Source: Syntrophaceae bacterium UBA5764 (GTDB taxonomy: Bacteria; Desulfobacterota; Syntrophia; Syntrophales; Smithellaceae). Taken from it: 29,562 nucleotides of DNA. The position numbers and the translations under genes were made by a program. The notes beneath the pieces are model-generated. The model did no database searches and was not told where the DNA came from. It saw only the letters and a list, made by a program, of their open reading frames with translations. The DNA is taken from the NCBI GenBank assembly GCA_002418825.1, contig DIEW01000031.1, positions 342 to 29,903 on the forward strand. Direction: 5' to 3'. Positions 15,685 through 23,433 of the stretch are shown here, in pieces (the first letter of the stretch is position 1; each line of letters opens with the position of its first letter).

Positions 15685-16043
15685 ATGAAAAGTCTTCTCG
15701 ACAAAACATTTAACCTTAAGCAAAACGGGACAAATGTTAAGACGGAAATTCCGGCCGGAATCACCATTTTTCTGACCATGGCCCACATCATCGTGGTCAA
15801 TCCTGCCATTCTGCAAAATGCCGGTATGTTTTTTATCGGGGTTCTTTTCGCCACAGTATTGGTGTGCACACTATTTTGGTTTTTGTGCTCATTCCTCTGA
15901 CTTTTAGCATCACGCAGGGCGTTATCTGGGGCTTTTTGGTGCATATGGTTATCAAACTTGTTCTCGGCAAAGCGCGGGAAATTCACACCATCGTATATTT
16001 CATCGGGGCTTTTGCCCTGCTCGTGTTCGCGGTCGGTTTGTAG
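15685..16043 (+). pseudogene. Remnant of AzgA-type (NCS2) purine permease
   Basis: The first ~60 codons (15685-15865) translate as the start of an AzgA/PbuG-type hypoxanthine/guanine permease: FNLKQNGTNVKTEIPAGIT, then FLTMAHIIVVNPAILQNAGM. After about 15870 that frame runs out to a TGA at 15900. A different frame (third position, ending in TAG 16041-16043) then gives the family's C-terminal end: VLIPLTFSITQGVIWGFLV, then KLVLGKAREIH and a final hydrophobic helix. Roughly 330 central codons of a ~430-codon gene are missing and the two ends are out of frame, so no transporter can be made. The recognisable ends suggest a fairly recent internal deletion. No transposon remains at the junction. 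Confidence 0.78.
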
Positions 16044-16069
16044 CCGGAATATTTTATTTGCCGGAATAA

Positions 16070-16648
16070 TTAATTGTTTTGCTTGTTTTTAAACCTTCCA
16101 GACAATAGCCCGCCTGCTTTCCGCAAGACCCAAAGGAAAAACAAAGCGATAAGTACAAGGCACAGAACCGGGATGAAAATGGCCAGCAACGCGATGAAGA
16201 CGGAGACGCCCAGCTCGAACGTGGAAAAGAGAGGATTGCCGCCTCCGCCGGTGGCAAGGGATGTTTTTGCGCGCAACGTCACAGTCGATGCCTGAATCAG
16301 GCCGGCCGTGCCGCCGCCAGCAATCAGCGCCGCGGTCCATTTTAAAAATGGTGGTAAATTCGTTGCAAACGCCGCTGTGGTTATCGTTCCCGCGATAACT
16401 GCCGCGGGAGCGGCAATGGTATCCAGAACATTATCAATCCAGGAAATGTAATACCCGGTTATTTCCAGAAGCGTGGCGATGGTAAAGGCTAAAGTCGCAT
16501 AAGTGCTGCCGAGCCAGGAAAAACCTTCCGGAAGGACAAAATGGCCGGAAAGCGCCGCGAGGTTGAGAATCAGAAGTGGAACAAAAACACGAAAACCGCA
16601 GGCCGCGGCCAATACGATACCGACGATAATGGAAAGAAACGTCTCCAT
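16070..16648 (-). CDS. DUF4126 membrane protein
   Basis: The 192-residue hydrophobic protein with about five transmembrane segments matches the DUF4126 family. It has an N-terminal AAACGFRVFVPLL helix, WIDNVLDTIAAPAAVIAGT, a GGGTAGLIQ loop, RAKTSLATGGGGNP, and a long C-terminal membrane helix before a basic tail. The function is unknown; family members are inner-membrane proteins in many bacteria. ATG 16648 is chosen because GGAA lies just upstream and the protein then begins METFLSI directly before the first helix; an earlier frame start at 16684 adds 12 polar residues. It is convergent with the permease remnant and divergent from the VOC gene. Confidence 0.85.
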   Translation of the reverse strand: METFLSIIVGIVLAAACGFRVFVPLLILNLAALSGHFVLPEGFSWLGSTYATLAFTIATLLEITGYYISWIDNVLDTIAAPAAVIAGTITTAAFATNLPPFLKWTAALIAGGGTAGLIQASTVTLRAKTSLATGGGGNPLFSTFELGVSVFIALLAIFIPVLCLVLIALFFLWVLRKAGGLLSGRFKNKQNN

Positions 16649-16743
16649 GCATTCCGGTATAGAGTGTGATATAAGATGAGTCAAGATAAAGGTTTGACCT
16701 TGATTTTACGTTTTTCCGACGAAGCAGGAAAGGAGAAGAAAAG

Positions 16744-17322
16744 ATGATTGCGCGCATCGACCATGTATCTATTGCGGTGAAAGACCAGAAAAAAGCCGAA
16801 CGTTTTTATCGCGATATTCTGGGGGGCATTGCGGGGACCAGCGCAACGGATTCGGTCACCAAGTATTTTTGGCAAATATTTTCCTTGGGTGATTTATCCC
16901 GTCTGGAAATTATTTCGCCTACGGGCAAAGGCAGCTTTCTGGACGGCTTTCTGGAATCCAGGGAAGCGGGAGTTCATCATATCACTCTTCAGACGCCGGA
17001 TATCCGCAAAACCATGGACTATCTCGAAGCTCATGGTATTCCCTTTTTTGGTTACAATGAATATCCGGAAGGCATCTGGAAGGAAGTCTTTATCCATCCG
17101 AGTCATGCTTTCGGCGTTTTGATTCAGATTGCGGAATTCAATGCCGATGATTGGCTTTCCGCGCGGGTCAGGTTTCCCGCGGGAACAAAATGGCAGGCGG
17201 AAAAGACACCGGGTGGAGCGAGGCTGACCTTCGCGCATCCCGGCGGCGGCAAGGTTTCCCTGGAACTGAAGCGCGAAGAGCTCAAGCAACTGATTTCGGA
17301 ACTGGAAGAATCTCTGTCTTGA
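16744..17322 (+). CDS. VOC-family protein, methylmalonyl-CoA epimerase-like
   Basis: The 192-residue protein has paired beta-alpha-beta-beta-beta modules of the vicinal-oxygen-chelate fold. Candidate metal ligands are His7 (RIDHVSIAV), Glu55 (LEIISP), His78 or His79 (GVHHITL) and Glu131 (GVLIQIAE). The GVHHI and FIHPxxxxGVLIQ patterns are those of methylmalonyl-CoA epimerases, which racemise the 2-position of the acyl-CoA. Glu55 stands where the epimerase usually has Gln. A further ~55 residues at the C-terminus (about 137-192) are not part of the standard ~135-residue enzyme. GGAG lies 8 nt before the ATG. An epimerase would fit the carboxyltransferase nearby, but the substrate is inferred. 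Confidence 0.8.
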   Translation: MIARIDHVSIAVKDQKKAERFYRDILGGIAGTSATDSVTKYFWQIFSLGDLSRLEIISPTGKGSFLDGFLESREAGVHHITLQTPDIRKTMDYLEAHGIPFFGYNEYPEGIWKEVFIHPSHAFGVLIQIAEFNADDWLSARVRFPAGTKWQAEKTPGGARLTFAHPGGGKVSLELKREELKQLISELEESLS

Positions 17323-17372
17323 AAGGGCGAGATATTTATCGGCAGGCCGGATTTTTAATTCTATGTCCGGAA

Positions 17373-17840
17373 TTATTTCAAAGCAGCCTGCAGTGCGTTC
17401 ATCACCGCTTCTCCTCCCTTTTCTTGGACATAGTCCAGAATGATGGGAATGAAGGCGTTGACCATTCCCGATCTCATGCCCAGTTGGGAAAAGCTTTCGG
17501 CCAGAGACGCTGCTATGGATAATGACGAGTTGCCTTTTCCGAGTAAAGATGCGGCGCTTCTTAGCGCTCCTTTTTTCTCTTCCTTTTTGGGGGCGGCGGC
17601 CATCATGCTGTCGATACCGGGGACGGCCTTGGCCAGACTGGTGAAATCGTTTTTGCTCATTTTCTGCTGGGCGGTGTTGAAGATGCAACCTGCTCCTCCT
17701 GTGGCCTGTTTTTCCGTTACGCCGAGCTTATTGGTGAGGATTTGGACCAATCCCGGATCCGCCGCCGTAACCGTCGTGTAAGCGCCGATAACCAGTCCCG
17801 TCAGGAAAATGACGCCCGTTATTAGAAATGTTTTTTTCAT
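17373..17840 (-). CDS. Secreted DUF2780 (VcgC/VcgE-like) protein
   Basis: The 155-residue protein has a signal peptide (about 1-27, ending TTVTAA-D) followed by a DUF2780 domain. LVQILTNKLGVTEKQATGGAG (31-51), a helix with KNDFTSLAKAVPGID and a C-terminal LGMRSGMVNAFIPIILDYV are typical of the family, which is all-helical and uncharacterised. A Lys/Glu-rich linker (about 85-91) interrupts the domain. ATG 17840 is preceded by AAGGAAGGAA with about 8 nt spacing; a TTG directly upstream is less suitable. It is divergent from the secretory two-gene operon at 18029, so both neighbours encode exported products. Confidence 0.83.
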   Translation of the reverse strand: MKKTFLITGVIFLTGLVIGAYTTVTAADPGLVQILTNKLGVTEKQATGGAGCIFNTAQQKMSKNDFTSLAKAVPGIDSMMAAAPKKEEKKGALRSAASLLGKGNSSLSIAASLAESFSQLGMRSGMVNAFIPIILDYVQEKGGEAVMNALQAALK

Positions 17841-17957
17841 CAATTATTCCTTCCTTCTGTTTATTGTTTTAAAGATATTACATGTTTGCTTAAACAGCAA
17901 TAAATATTATAATAAGGAAAATTTCTGTTTTATCGCGTTGATTCAGCGTATATTTAA

Positions 17958-17986
17958 TTGACGGGGAGGGCTGAACTTTCTATACT
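17958..17986 (+). promoter_or_regulatory. Sigma-70 promoter of the secretory two-gene operon
   Basis: TTGACG (17958-17963), a 17-nt spacer and TATACT (17981-17986) each match 5 of 6 consensus positions. Transcription would begin near 17993, giving a ~36-nt leader that carries AAGGAG and AAAGG before ATG 18029. This is the best promoter in the window. Confidence 0.75.
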
Positions 17987-18028
17987 CAGAGGCACGCTAC
18001 AGATTCCCCGAGAAGGAGAAAGGCCCGG

Positions 18029-18670
18029 ATGCGCGTTGTTCTGGTTGTCCTCACTTTCAGTATTCTTGCGGTGGCGGTGCCGTTGCCGCCACCGGACGTT
18101 GCGGCCACGCAAAGCGGCGGCCGTATCGAAGCATCAGCCACGGCCGAATGGGAGGGGGAGTGGTTGTCCGTTTCTTCGCGCGTGAATATGCTGGATAAGC
18201 GGGGAATATTCGCCAAAGCGGCGATAAATGGTTCTGCGGCTGACGATATCAGAAAAGCGTTTTTGAAACGCTTCGGTTCGGATATAGAACGAGTCCGGAT
18301 TGAGAGAGGGCATTTCACCTTCCTGTCCGCTGATGGTTCAAAGATAATCGGCGGCGCGCAGTATGCCTACTCCGGATTTGTGGGGCAGATGAGCGAAGGG
18401 CGGGAAATTCAATGGCACAAATTCAAACTCACCGGCGGTTGGGGAAAATATCCGGCGCTGGCCTGTTCGGAACCCTACGGCGTTTTGGGTCAGTGGATTC
18501 TTGTTCAGGGAGACGTGAAAAATAGTCAGAATATTTTTGCGGAAGCGCAGGCGATGATGCTGCCCGCGGATTTGGCCACTGAGGCCATTGCTGAAGCGCT
18601 GGATACACCCGAATTCATCTCTTTCCTTCAATCGCTGCCGCTGCGGAGAAAGAAGGAGGGGAGAGAATAA
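18029..18670 (+). CDS. Secreted protein of unknown function
   Basis: The 213-residue protein starts with a signal peptide (about 1-26, hydrophobic core VVLVVLTFSILAVAV, then a Pro-rich stretch and likely cleavage near VAA-T). I do not recognise the mature domain. It looks like a mixed alpha/beta periplasmic protein with a SATAEWEGEWLSVSSRVNML strand region, a helix DDIRKAFLKRF and a Trp/Gly/Tyr-rich middle (about 115-160). It ends in a Lys/Arg-rich tail. Ribosome sites AAGGAG and AAAGG precede the ATG. The next gene starts 2 nt after its stop, so the two products are surely coexpressed and probably act together in the envelope. Confidence 0.75.
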   Translation: MRVVLVVLTFSILAVAVPLPPPDVAATQSGGRIEASATAEWEGEWLSVSSRVNMLDKRGIFAKAAINGSAADDIRKAFLKRFGSDIERVRIERGHFTFLSADGSKIIGGAQYAYSGFVGQMSEGREIQWHKFKLTGGWGKYPALACSEPYGVLGQWILVQGDVKNSQNIFAEAQAMMLPADLATEAIAEALDTPEFISFLQSLPLRRKKEGRE

Positions 18671-18672
18671 AC

Positions 18673-20607
18673 ATGGCCGCCGCCCGCCGCCTGAATCAAA
18701 TTTTTTTGCTTGGTGTGCTTTGTTTCAGCTTAATGAGTTGTTCGGTAATCCGTCCCGCGTTGATAACGGACGCAAAAGAACGTATTTGCAAGAGGAGCCG
18801 CGATATCAAGGATGTGGAAGCGGCCAAAATCGTCCACCGCACGCAGCAAAGCGTCATTGAAGGCTGCAACTGGGAGTTTGATAACAATGGACGAGTTTTT
18901 CTGGTGCTGCAAGCCAGGATTGCCGCCGAAGGCGATTATGATATCGCGTTGGATTTTCATGAACCCTTCGCGGACTTTCTCTTTCATTCTTCTTTGGGAT
19001 TTCTGTCTGCGGGCGGCAAAGAAAATATCCGCATCGGTCCTCTTCCTTATGAATTTTCCGGACCGAGTTTTGTCGAAGTGTCTCTGCTGCTTTTGAAAAA
19101 AGACGACCGCGGCGAGGCCGTCCTTGTCGACGAAGCGGACACCTATTTTCTTCTGGACACAGATTTTGTCAACGATGCGGCACTCAGTGGATTTGACACC
19201 GGCGGCCTTACGGCGCAGACGCTTCTGGATAAATACGCTCCTTTATTGAAAACGGATATTGTCACCAATTCAAAAACGCGTGTTGTATTTTTTGATTTGC
19301 CCCCCAAAAACGTTGCCGCTGTTCTCTCCGGGCCGCCGGAGGGGGGCGGCAAGGAACAGGCAATGATTAAATGCGATCTTTGGAATGACCAGCAGCAGGC
19401 GAAATTGCCGATATATGAAAATCGGAAGGAGTTTAACGGCCGCAAGGATGACTACTTCATCGATCTTCCTCAGCCATTTGCAAGTATCGCTCACCCGTGG
19501 CGTGAAATCATTAACCGTTACCCCAATGCCATCTATGGACGAGTCGTCAGAACCAGATTGGTTTGGGAAGGTGTTGAACGCAGGGATGCTCTCGTCCTTC
19601 AGTATTGGATGCCTTATTATGTCAATCATCTGTCCATTTTAAAAACGGATCTTCAGGGCAAAAGCTGGTTATGGAATGCGGGCAACTACCATGAAGGAGA
19701 ATCCGAAAACATTTCTGTTGTTCTGATTCCGGGTAAAGACGGGCTTGAGCCGCTGTGTGCGGCCTTTGCCAAACATTTCAAAGGAACGGCCGAGCCGTGG
19801 GCGAATGTGAGAAAACACGCGCCGGACGGCATTCCTACCTCGCATCCCGTAATCTACGTGGCCAACGGTTCGCACGCTTCTTTCTTTTCTCCCGATGTAG
19901 ACGAAGCGACGTGCGGAAGCGGCATCGACGCCGGAATGCACGGGGGAGGCGGATTCTGGTACGGTGAAGAGACCTTGGGCAAGGTAAGGATGATGCCGCG
20001 CTTAAATGAAATAAAATTCGGGGATGAGTACGATTTTTTGCTTTTCACGGGTCGCTTTGGCGGTTCTTACATCGAGGGGGCGGTGAACAAATTTAACCGC
20101 AGTCCCTACATGTTCCCTTACACTTTCTACCCAAAGTTTTCCGTAACCGGCAGCTGGATTGCCGGTTCCGGCGTGAACCGCTGGATAGACCCCGCCGGAG
20201 AAATCCATTATCAGGCGAAGATTCCTTCCAAACTTAAATACAATAACCGCGGAGCGCGGTTTTATTTCGATACTTCCCGTGTCCGCGTCACAAAAGAAGC
20301 GGAAAGAATTTGCATAGAAAATTTGGGATTTGTTTTTGAAAGCAATAAATCGTCTCCCGCGGCAATGGTGGCCGTGTTTTTTCGCGACCGAACGGGACAG
20401 CTGCGGAAATTGACCGCCTTTGATATTGGCGGGACACTTCCTTCAGCGATTTATATTCCGAAGAATGCGCTCAGGGAAGAAAAAGTCGAACTCGTTGCCT
20501 GTGATCTTGTGGTTCCCTCGTTATCCAAGTTTCCGCTTGAACGTGGATGCCGCGCAGGAATGTTTGAATATTTTCTTATAACAGCAACAAAGTTGAAGAT
20601 TCCCTGA
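18673..20607 (+). CDS. Large lipoprotein with VPS62-like domain
   Basis: The 644-residue exported lipoprotein has lipobox LMSC with Cys23. Residues about 265-500 resemble the VPS62/DUF946 family known from fungi and plants: LQYWMPYYVN (309-318), an HEGESENISVVLIPG block (340-354, corresponding to the usual HEGDWE) and VIYVANGSHASFF (393-405). The N-terminal ~260 residues and C-terminal ~140 residues are beta-rich and unassigned. DIALDFHEPF and RVFFDLPP-type strands suggest extra beta-sandwich domains. The activity of VPS62-like proteins is unknown. The ATG lies 2 nt after the preceding stop, with AAGGAGG about 13 nt upstream. It is the second gene of the operon driven from 17958. Confidence 0.7.
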   Translation: MAAARRLNQIFLLGVLCFSLMSCSVIRPALITDAKERICKRSRDIKDVEAAKIVHRTQQSVIEGCNWEFDNNGRVFLVLQARIAAEGDYDIALDFHEPFADFLFHSSLGFLSAGGKENIRIGPLPYEFSGPSFVEVSLLLLKKDDRGEAVLVDEADTYFLLDTDFVNDAALSGFDTGGLTAQTLLDKYAPLLKTDIVTNSKTRVVFFDLPPKNVAAVLSGPPEGGGKEQAMIKCDLWNDQQQAKLPIYENRKEFNGRKDDYFIDLPQPFASIAHPWREIINRYPNAIYGRVVRTRLVWEGVERRDALVLQYWMPYYVNHLSILKTDLQGKSWLWNAGNYHEGESENISVVLIPGKDGLEPLCAAFAKHFKGTAEPWANVRKHAPDGIPTSHPVIYVANGSHASFFSPDVDEATCGSGIDAGMHGGGGFWYGEETLGKVRMMPRLNEIKFGDEYDFLLFTGRFGGSYIEGAVNKFNRSPYMFPYTFYPKFSVTGSWIAGSGVNRWIDPAGEIHYQAKIPSKLKYNNRGARFYFDTSRVRVTKEAERICIENLGFVFESNKSSPAAMVAVFFRDRTGQLRKLTAFDIGGTLPSAIYIPKNALREEKVELVACDLVVPSLSKFPLERGCRAGMFEYFLITATKLKIP

Positions 20608-20649
20608 AAAGTTATGATGACGTTGATTGTTTCGTGACGGTGTTACTGA

Positions 20650-21681
20650 TTACGGGGCAGAAGCGGGCGTGTTTTCTTTTCCGAAAAGCGGGTGTCGCGC
20701 GGCGGCCAGATTGACGATGCGGCTGCCCATTTGTCCGTAGGAATAACCGGCTTTCGCCGCGGCATGGGTCATTGAAGTCATGGGATTGATGTCCGGGTTG
20801 GGATTAACGTCGATGACATAAAAGACGTCGTTGAGGTAACGAACGTCGATGCGCCCGTAGTCTCTGCAACCGGTGGCGCGATAAGTGGCCAGAACAATCT
20901 GCTCCAGCCGTGCCAGCGCATTAGGTTCCAGCTCCGCCGGCACAACCATATCGATACTTTCATAGAGAGGGGAACCGGAGACGTACTTTGCCTCGTAGGT
21001 AAAGAGACGATCGCGGATATTAGTGAGACCGCTGTAATCCATTTCTATCGCGGGGAGCATGGAAATTTTTCCGTTGCCCCAAACCGCGTTGAGAAATTCC
21101 CTTCCGTCGATGAATTCCTCAACCAGAGCTGGCTGATTGTGCTCTTCCAGAATGAAGGCCACACGGTTTTCCAGCTCCGCGGGAGAGGTAACGATGGATT
21201 CGGAAGAAATGCCGATACTGCAATGTTCGTGAGCGGCTTTGACTATGGAGGGGAAAATATTCCATCCTGTGGTATCAGGAGTATGAAAAACATCCCATGG
21301 CGGTGTGGGAATGTTCGCTTCATCAAGGAGACGTTTGATTTGAGGTTTGTCGTAGGATAAGGCAAGCACATCATATGATGAGCCGGTGAAGACAAATCCC
21401 ATTCTCTCCATCACCGCCGCGACTTCCGGCTCACTGTGCGGAATACCGGGAATTTCCTCGCACCAGTTGAAAACAATATGCTCTTGGGGATTATAAGTGC
21501 TCAGACGTTCAGCAAGGCGAGCGTTTTCCACTGTTACAACTTCAACAGGATGACCTAACTCACAGAGAGCATTGCTCAGTGTCGCGGCATCTTCTTCGTT
21601 TTCTAAAATTTCCTCCGGTGCCCATGCAGGGTTCGTGTTGTGGAGCAGCAGTACGGGGAGGTTATGCCGGATATTATCCAT
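20650..21681 (-). CDS. D-alanine-D-alanine ligase-like ATP-grasp enzyme
   Basis: The 343-residue protein has a Ddl-like N-terminal domain (FNWCEEIPGI, 71-80; GFVFTGSSYDV, 95-105) and an ATP-grasp domain: DKPQIKRLL (111-119), ALVEEFIDGREF (185-196), RIDVRY (277-282) and the metal/substrate loop IDVNPNPDINP (290-300). It lacks the GEDG signature of true D-Ala-D-Ala ligases. It is better described as a homologue joining an acid to an amine (D-Ala-D-X, or another peptide or amino-acid amide). A ribosome site is present only as AAGG about 12 nt upstream. It stands alone, 297 bp downstream of the unknown 21979-22842 gene on the same strand. Confidence 0.85.
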   Translation of the reverse strand: MDNIRHNLPVLLLHNTNPAWAPEEILENEEDAATLSNALCELGHPVEVVTVENARLAERLSTYNPQEHIVFNWCEEIPGIPHSEPEVAAVMERMGFVFTGSSYDVLALSYDKPQIKRLLDEANIPTPPWDVFHTPDTTGWNIFPSIVKAAHEHCSIGISSESIVTSPAELENRVAFILEEHNQPALVEEFIDGREFLNAVWGNGKISMLPAIEMDYSGLTNIRDRLFTYEAKYVSGSPLYESIDMVVPAELEPNALARLEQIVLATYRATGCRDYGRIDVRYLNDVFYVIDVNPNPDINPMTSMTHAAAKAGYSYGQMGSRIVNLAAARHPLFGKENTPASAP

Positions 21682-21978
21682 CCTGTTTCTGCCTTCCCGC
21701 CCAGCAGAACGATGCTTACTTTTCGTTCCTGATTTTTGGGGCGAAATTATTTTTTCCGAGTTGTCGCTTCAACATCCGTTTGCAGTATAACAAAAATATT
21801 TTATAAAATTCAAGCAGAATATGAATTTTTTTCTCGCGACGAAAAAAAAATCAAGAACGCGGCGAAGCAAATCAATGTTTGTTGTCGTGCCTGAATCATG
21901 TTGATTGTGTGCGGAATCGCTGTGCGGATGATAAAAAATATTTTAGCGGTAAGATTAATTTTTATGGTCTGTCCGTCT
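21682..21978. other. Intergenic region
   Basis: 297 bp, mostly AT-rich with runs of A and T (for example A9 at 21841-21849), between two minus-strand genes. It should hold the promoter of the ATP-grasp gene. I find no hairpin-T terminator, convincing promoter, RNA gene or coding frame in it. Confidence 0.5.
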
Positions 21979-22842
21979 TTAAAAATCTTTCAAACGCTTG
22001 TATTTCCAGCAATTCACGGGATTTATCAGCGGCGGCATAACACTTGGAGCCGCTTCGTCAACTTTAAGTTGTTTTAAAACGCGACGTGTTGCTTTTATCT
22101 TCGGGTTGCTTGATACGCAAAAAAAATAATAGGAAACATTCACGAAGAGATCTCGCGGAAAACCCCCTTTAATTTTTTTCAAACCGTATTTTTTCAATCC
22201 GTTTCTGATTATTGTGGCGCAGCTGTTGGTGATAACGTTAAAGTCCGCGTATTTTTCCGGCGCTTTCGGATCGGGCGGCGTGCTTTTTATTTTTTCCAGC
22301 TGATCGCAGAAAATTTGCGAGAGCGTTTCGGTGTTCAGACCGATTATTTTCAAAACGTGAATTGTCCGCATGAAGATCCTGCCGAATTTGTCGTAGTAGG
22401 GTTTTTGGGGGTCGCCAACGTTGTATCTTCCGAAAACGGGATGCGGGGCGAATTCACCCAGGGCGGGACGGAAAAAATATTCCTCATGTTTCATGATTTC
22501 GTTTTCGATTAGAAGGTGCGAGAAATTAAATATTTCGCCGCTGACATTTATCGCCAAATGCCCCAGAAACGATGTCGGGTATTTAGCCAGGCGTTCATTA
22601 CAGTAAAGCTCGACAAATGGTTCTTCCGCTGCGGGCGTATCCGGCCACATGATAATGATTTCTTTTCCTGTTTCATAGTCACGCTGGGCAAGTTTGCGCG
22701 CGCAGACTTTGAAGCCGTGGAAATGCTTCAGGTATCCGTTCCAGATTTTTTCGTTTTCCAGAAATCTTTCGCCGCTTTCCCCCAGAAGGCAAGTTTTTCC
22801 ACCCTCTGCGGTTAATATGCCTTTGTAGATGGTGTTTCCCAT
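21979..22842 (-). CDS. Uncharacterised protein, possible permuted NlpC/P60-like thiol hydrolase
   Basis: I do not recognise a named family in this 287-residue cytoplasmic protein. An N-terminal ~70-residue beta-rich segment (GILTAEGGKTCLLGESGERF start, ending IIIMWPDTP) precedes a core. In the core, FLGHLAINVSGEIFNFSHL (92-110, His95) and TNSCATIIRNGLKKYG (205-220, Cys208) appear in the order His then Cys. That order, with the NSCAT helix start, is what circularly permuted NlpC/P60 or LRAT-like papain-fold proteins show. FPRDLFV (228-234) follows. If so, it would hydrolyse an amide or thioester. No Shine-Dalgarno is visible before ATG 22842. It follows the membrane-anchored helical protein after 48 nt and may be in its operon. 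Confidence 0.6.
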   Translation of the reverse strand: MGNTIYKGILTAEGGKTCLLGESGERFLENEKIWNGYLKHFHGFKVCARKLAQRDYETGKEIIIMWPDTPAAEEPFVELYCNERLAKYPTSFLGHLAINVSGEIFNFSHLLIENEIMKHEEYFFRPALGEFAPHPVFGRYNVGDPQKPYYDKFGRIFMRTIHVLKIIGLNTETLSQIFCDQLEKIKSTPPDPKAPEKYADFNVITNSCATIIRNGLKKYGLKKIKGGFPRDLFVNVSYYFFCVSSNPKIKATRRVLKQLKVDEAAPSVMPPLINPVNCWKYKRLKDF

Positions 22843-22890
22843 GGCGGTTAGTGCTGCGTCGGATGATTGATTATTGAAGGAACATAAAAC

Positions 22891-23415
22891 TCAGTTCTTT
22901 GTCTCTGCTTTTTTAATCCGCACGTTTTCTTTTTTGGCCAGCTTCGCCAGTTTTGTTCTCATTTTGTCGAAAAGCAGGCGGTTTTCGACAAATTTGTTTT
23001 TTGCCGCTTTCAGACCTTCGCCGTCCTTCTTTTTCAGGGCATCGCGCATCGCCACAAAGGCGTCGTATTGCGCGCTTGCGGCTTCGATATAAAGCCGGTT
23101 AATATTTTCCACTTTTTTTGTTTTCGGTTTAATACTCTCCAGTTCATCGATAAAACTTTTATAGACGGGGATGATGTCAGCCTTTAATTTATTGAAGAGC
23201 GTTTCATCGTCGATGTAATTCCCGCCGGTAAGACTGTTGTAATAATCCATTGCCTGGCGCTCCAGCTGATGGGCTCTCAGGATTTTGTTGTTGACGTAAT
23301 CGATTAAATCATTCCGCACCGCGGTATCATCCCAGAGACGCAGCAGGAAATAAGTGGCGCATACTATAATCACCGTGATTGCTGTCAATATGATGTTGCG
23401 TTTGGCTGTTTTCAT
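22891..23415 (-). CDS. Membrane-anchored helical protein of unknown function
   Basis: The 174-residue protein has one N-terminal transmembrane helix (about 7-27) and a long, highly charged, almost wholly helical exported part. Heptad-like stretches occur at about 36-65, 72-96, 100-130 and 133-170, consistent with an extracytoplasmic four-helix bundle. The C-terminus is extremely Lys-rich. AGG precedes ATG 23415 by about 5 nt. It begins 18 nt after the PD-(D/E)XK nuclease stop on the same strand, so cotranscription is likely. No enzymatic motif is visible; a scaffold or sensor role is conjecture. Confidence 0.65.
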   Translation of the reverse strand: MKTAKRNIILTAITVIIVCATYFLLRLWDDTAVRNDLIDYVNNKILRAHQLERQAMDYYNSLTGGNYIDDETLFNKLKADIIPVYKSFIDELESIKPKTKKVENINRLYIEAASAQYDAFVAMRDALKKKDGEGLKAAKNKFVENRLLFDKMRTKLAKLAKKENVRIKKAETKN

Positions 23416-23433
23416 AAAAACCTAAATATCTTT

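Noticed and set aside
16894..17688. 264-codon minus-strand frame
   Set aside because: Antisense to the VOC protein and in another frame of the DUF2780 gene; Arg/Gln-rich shadow.
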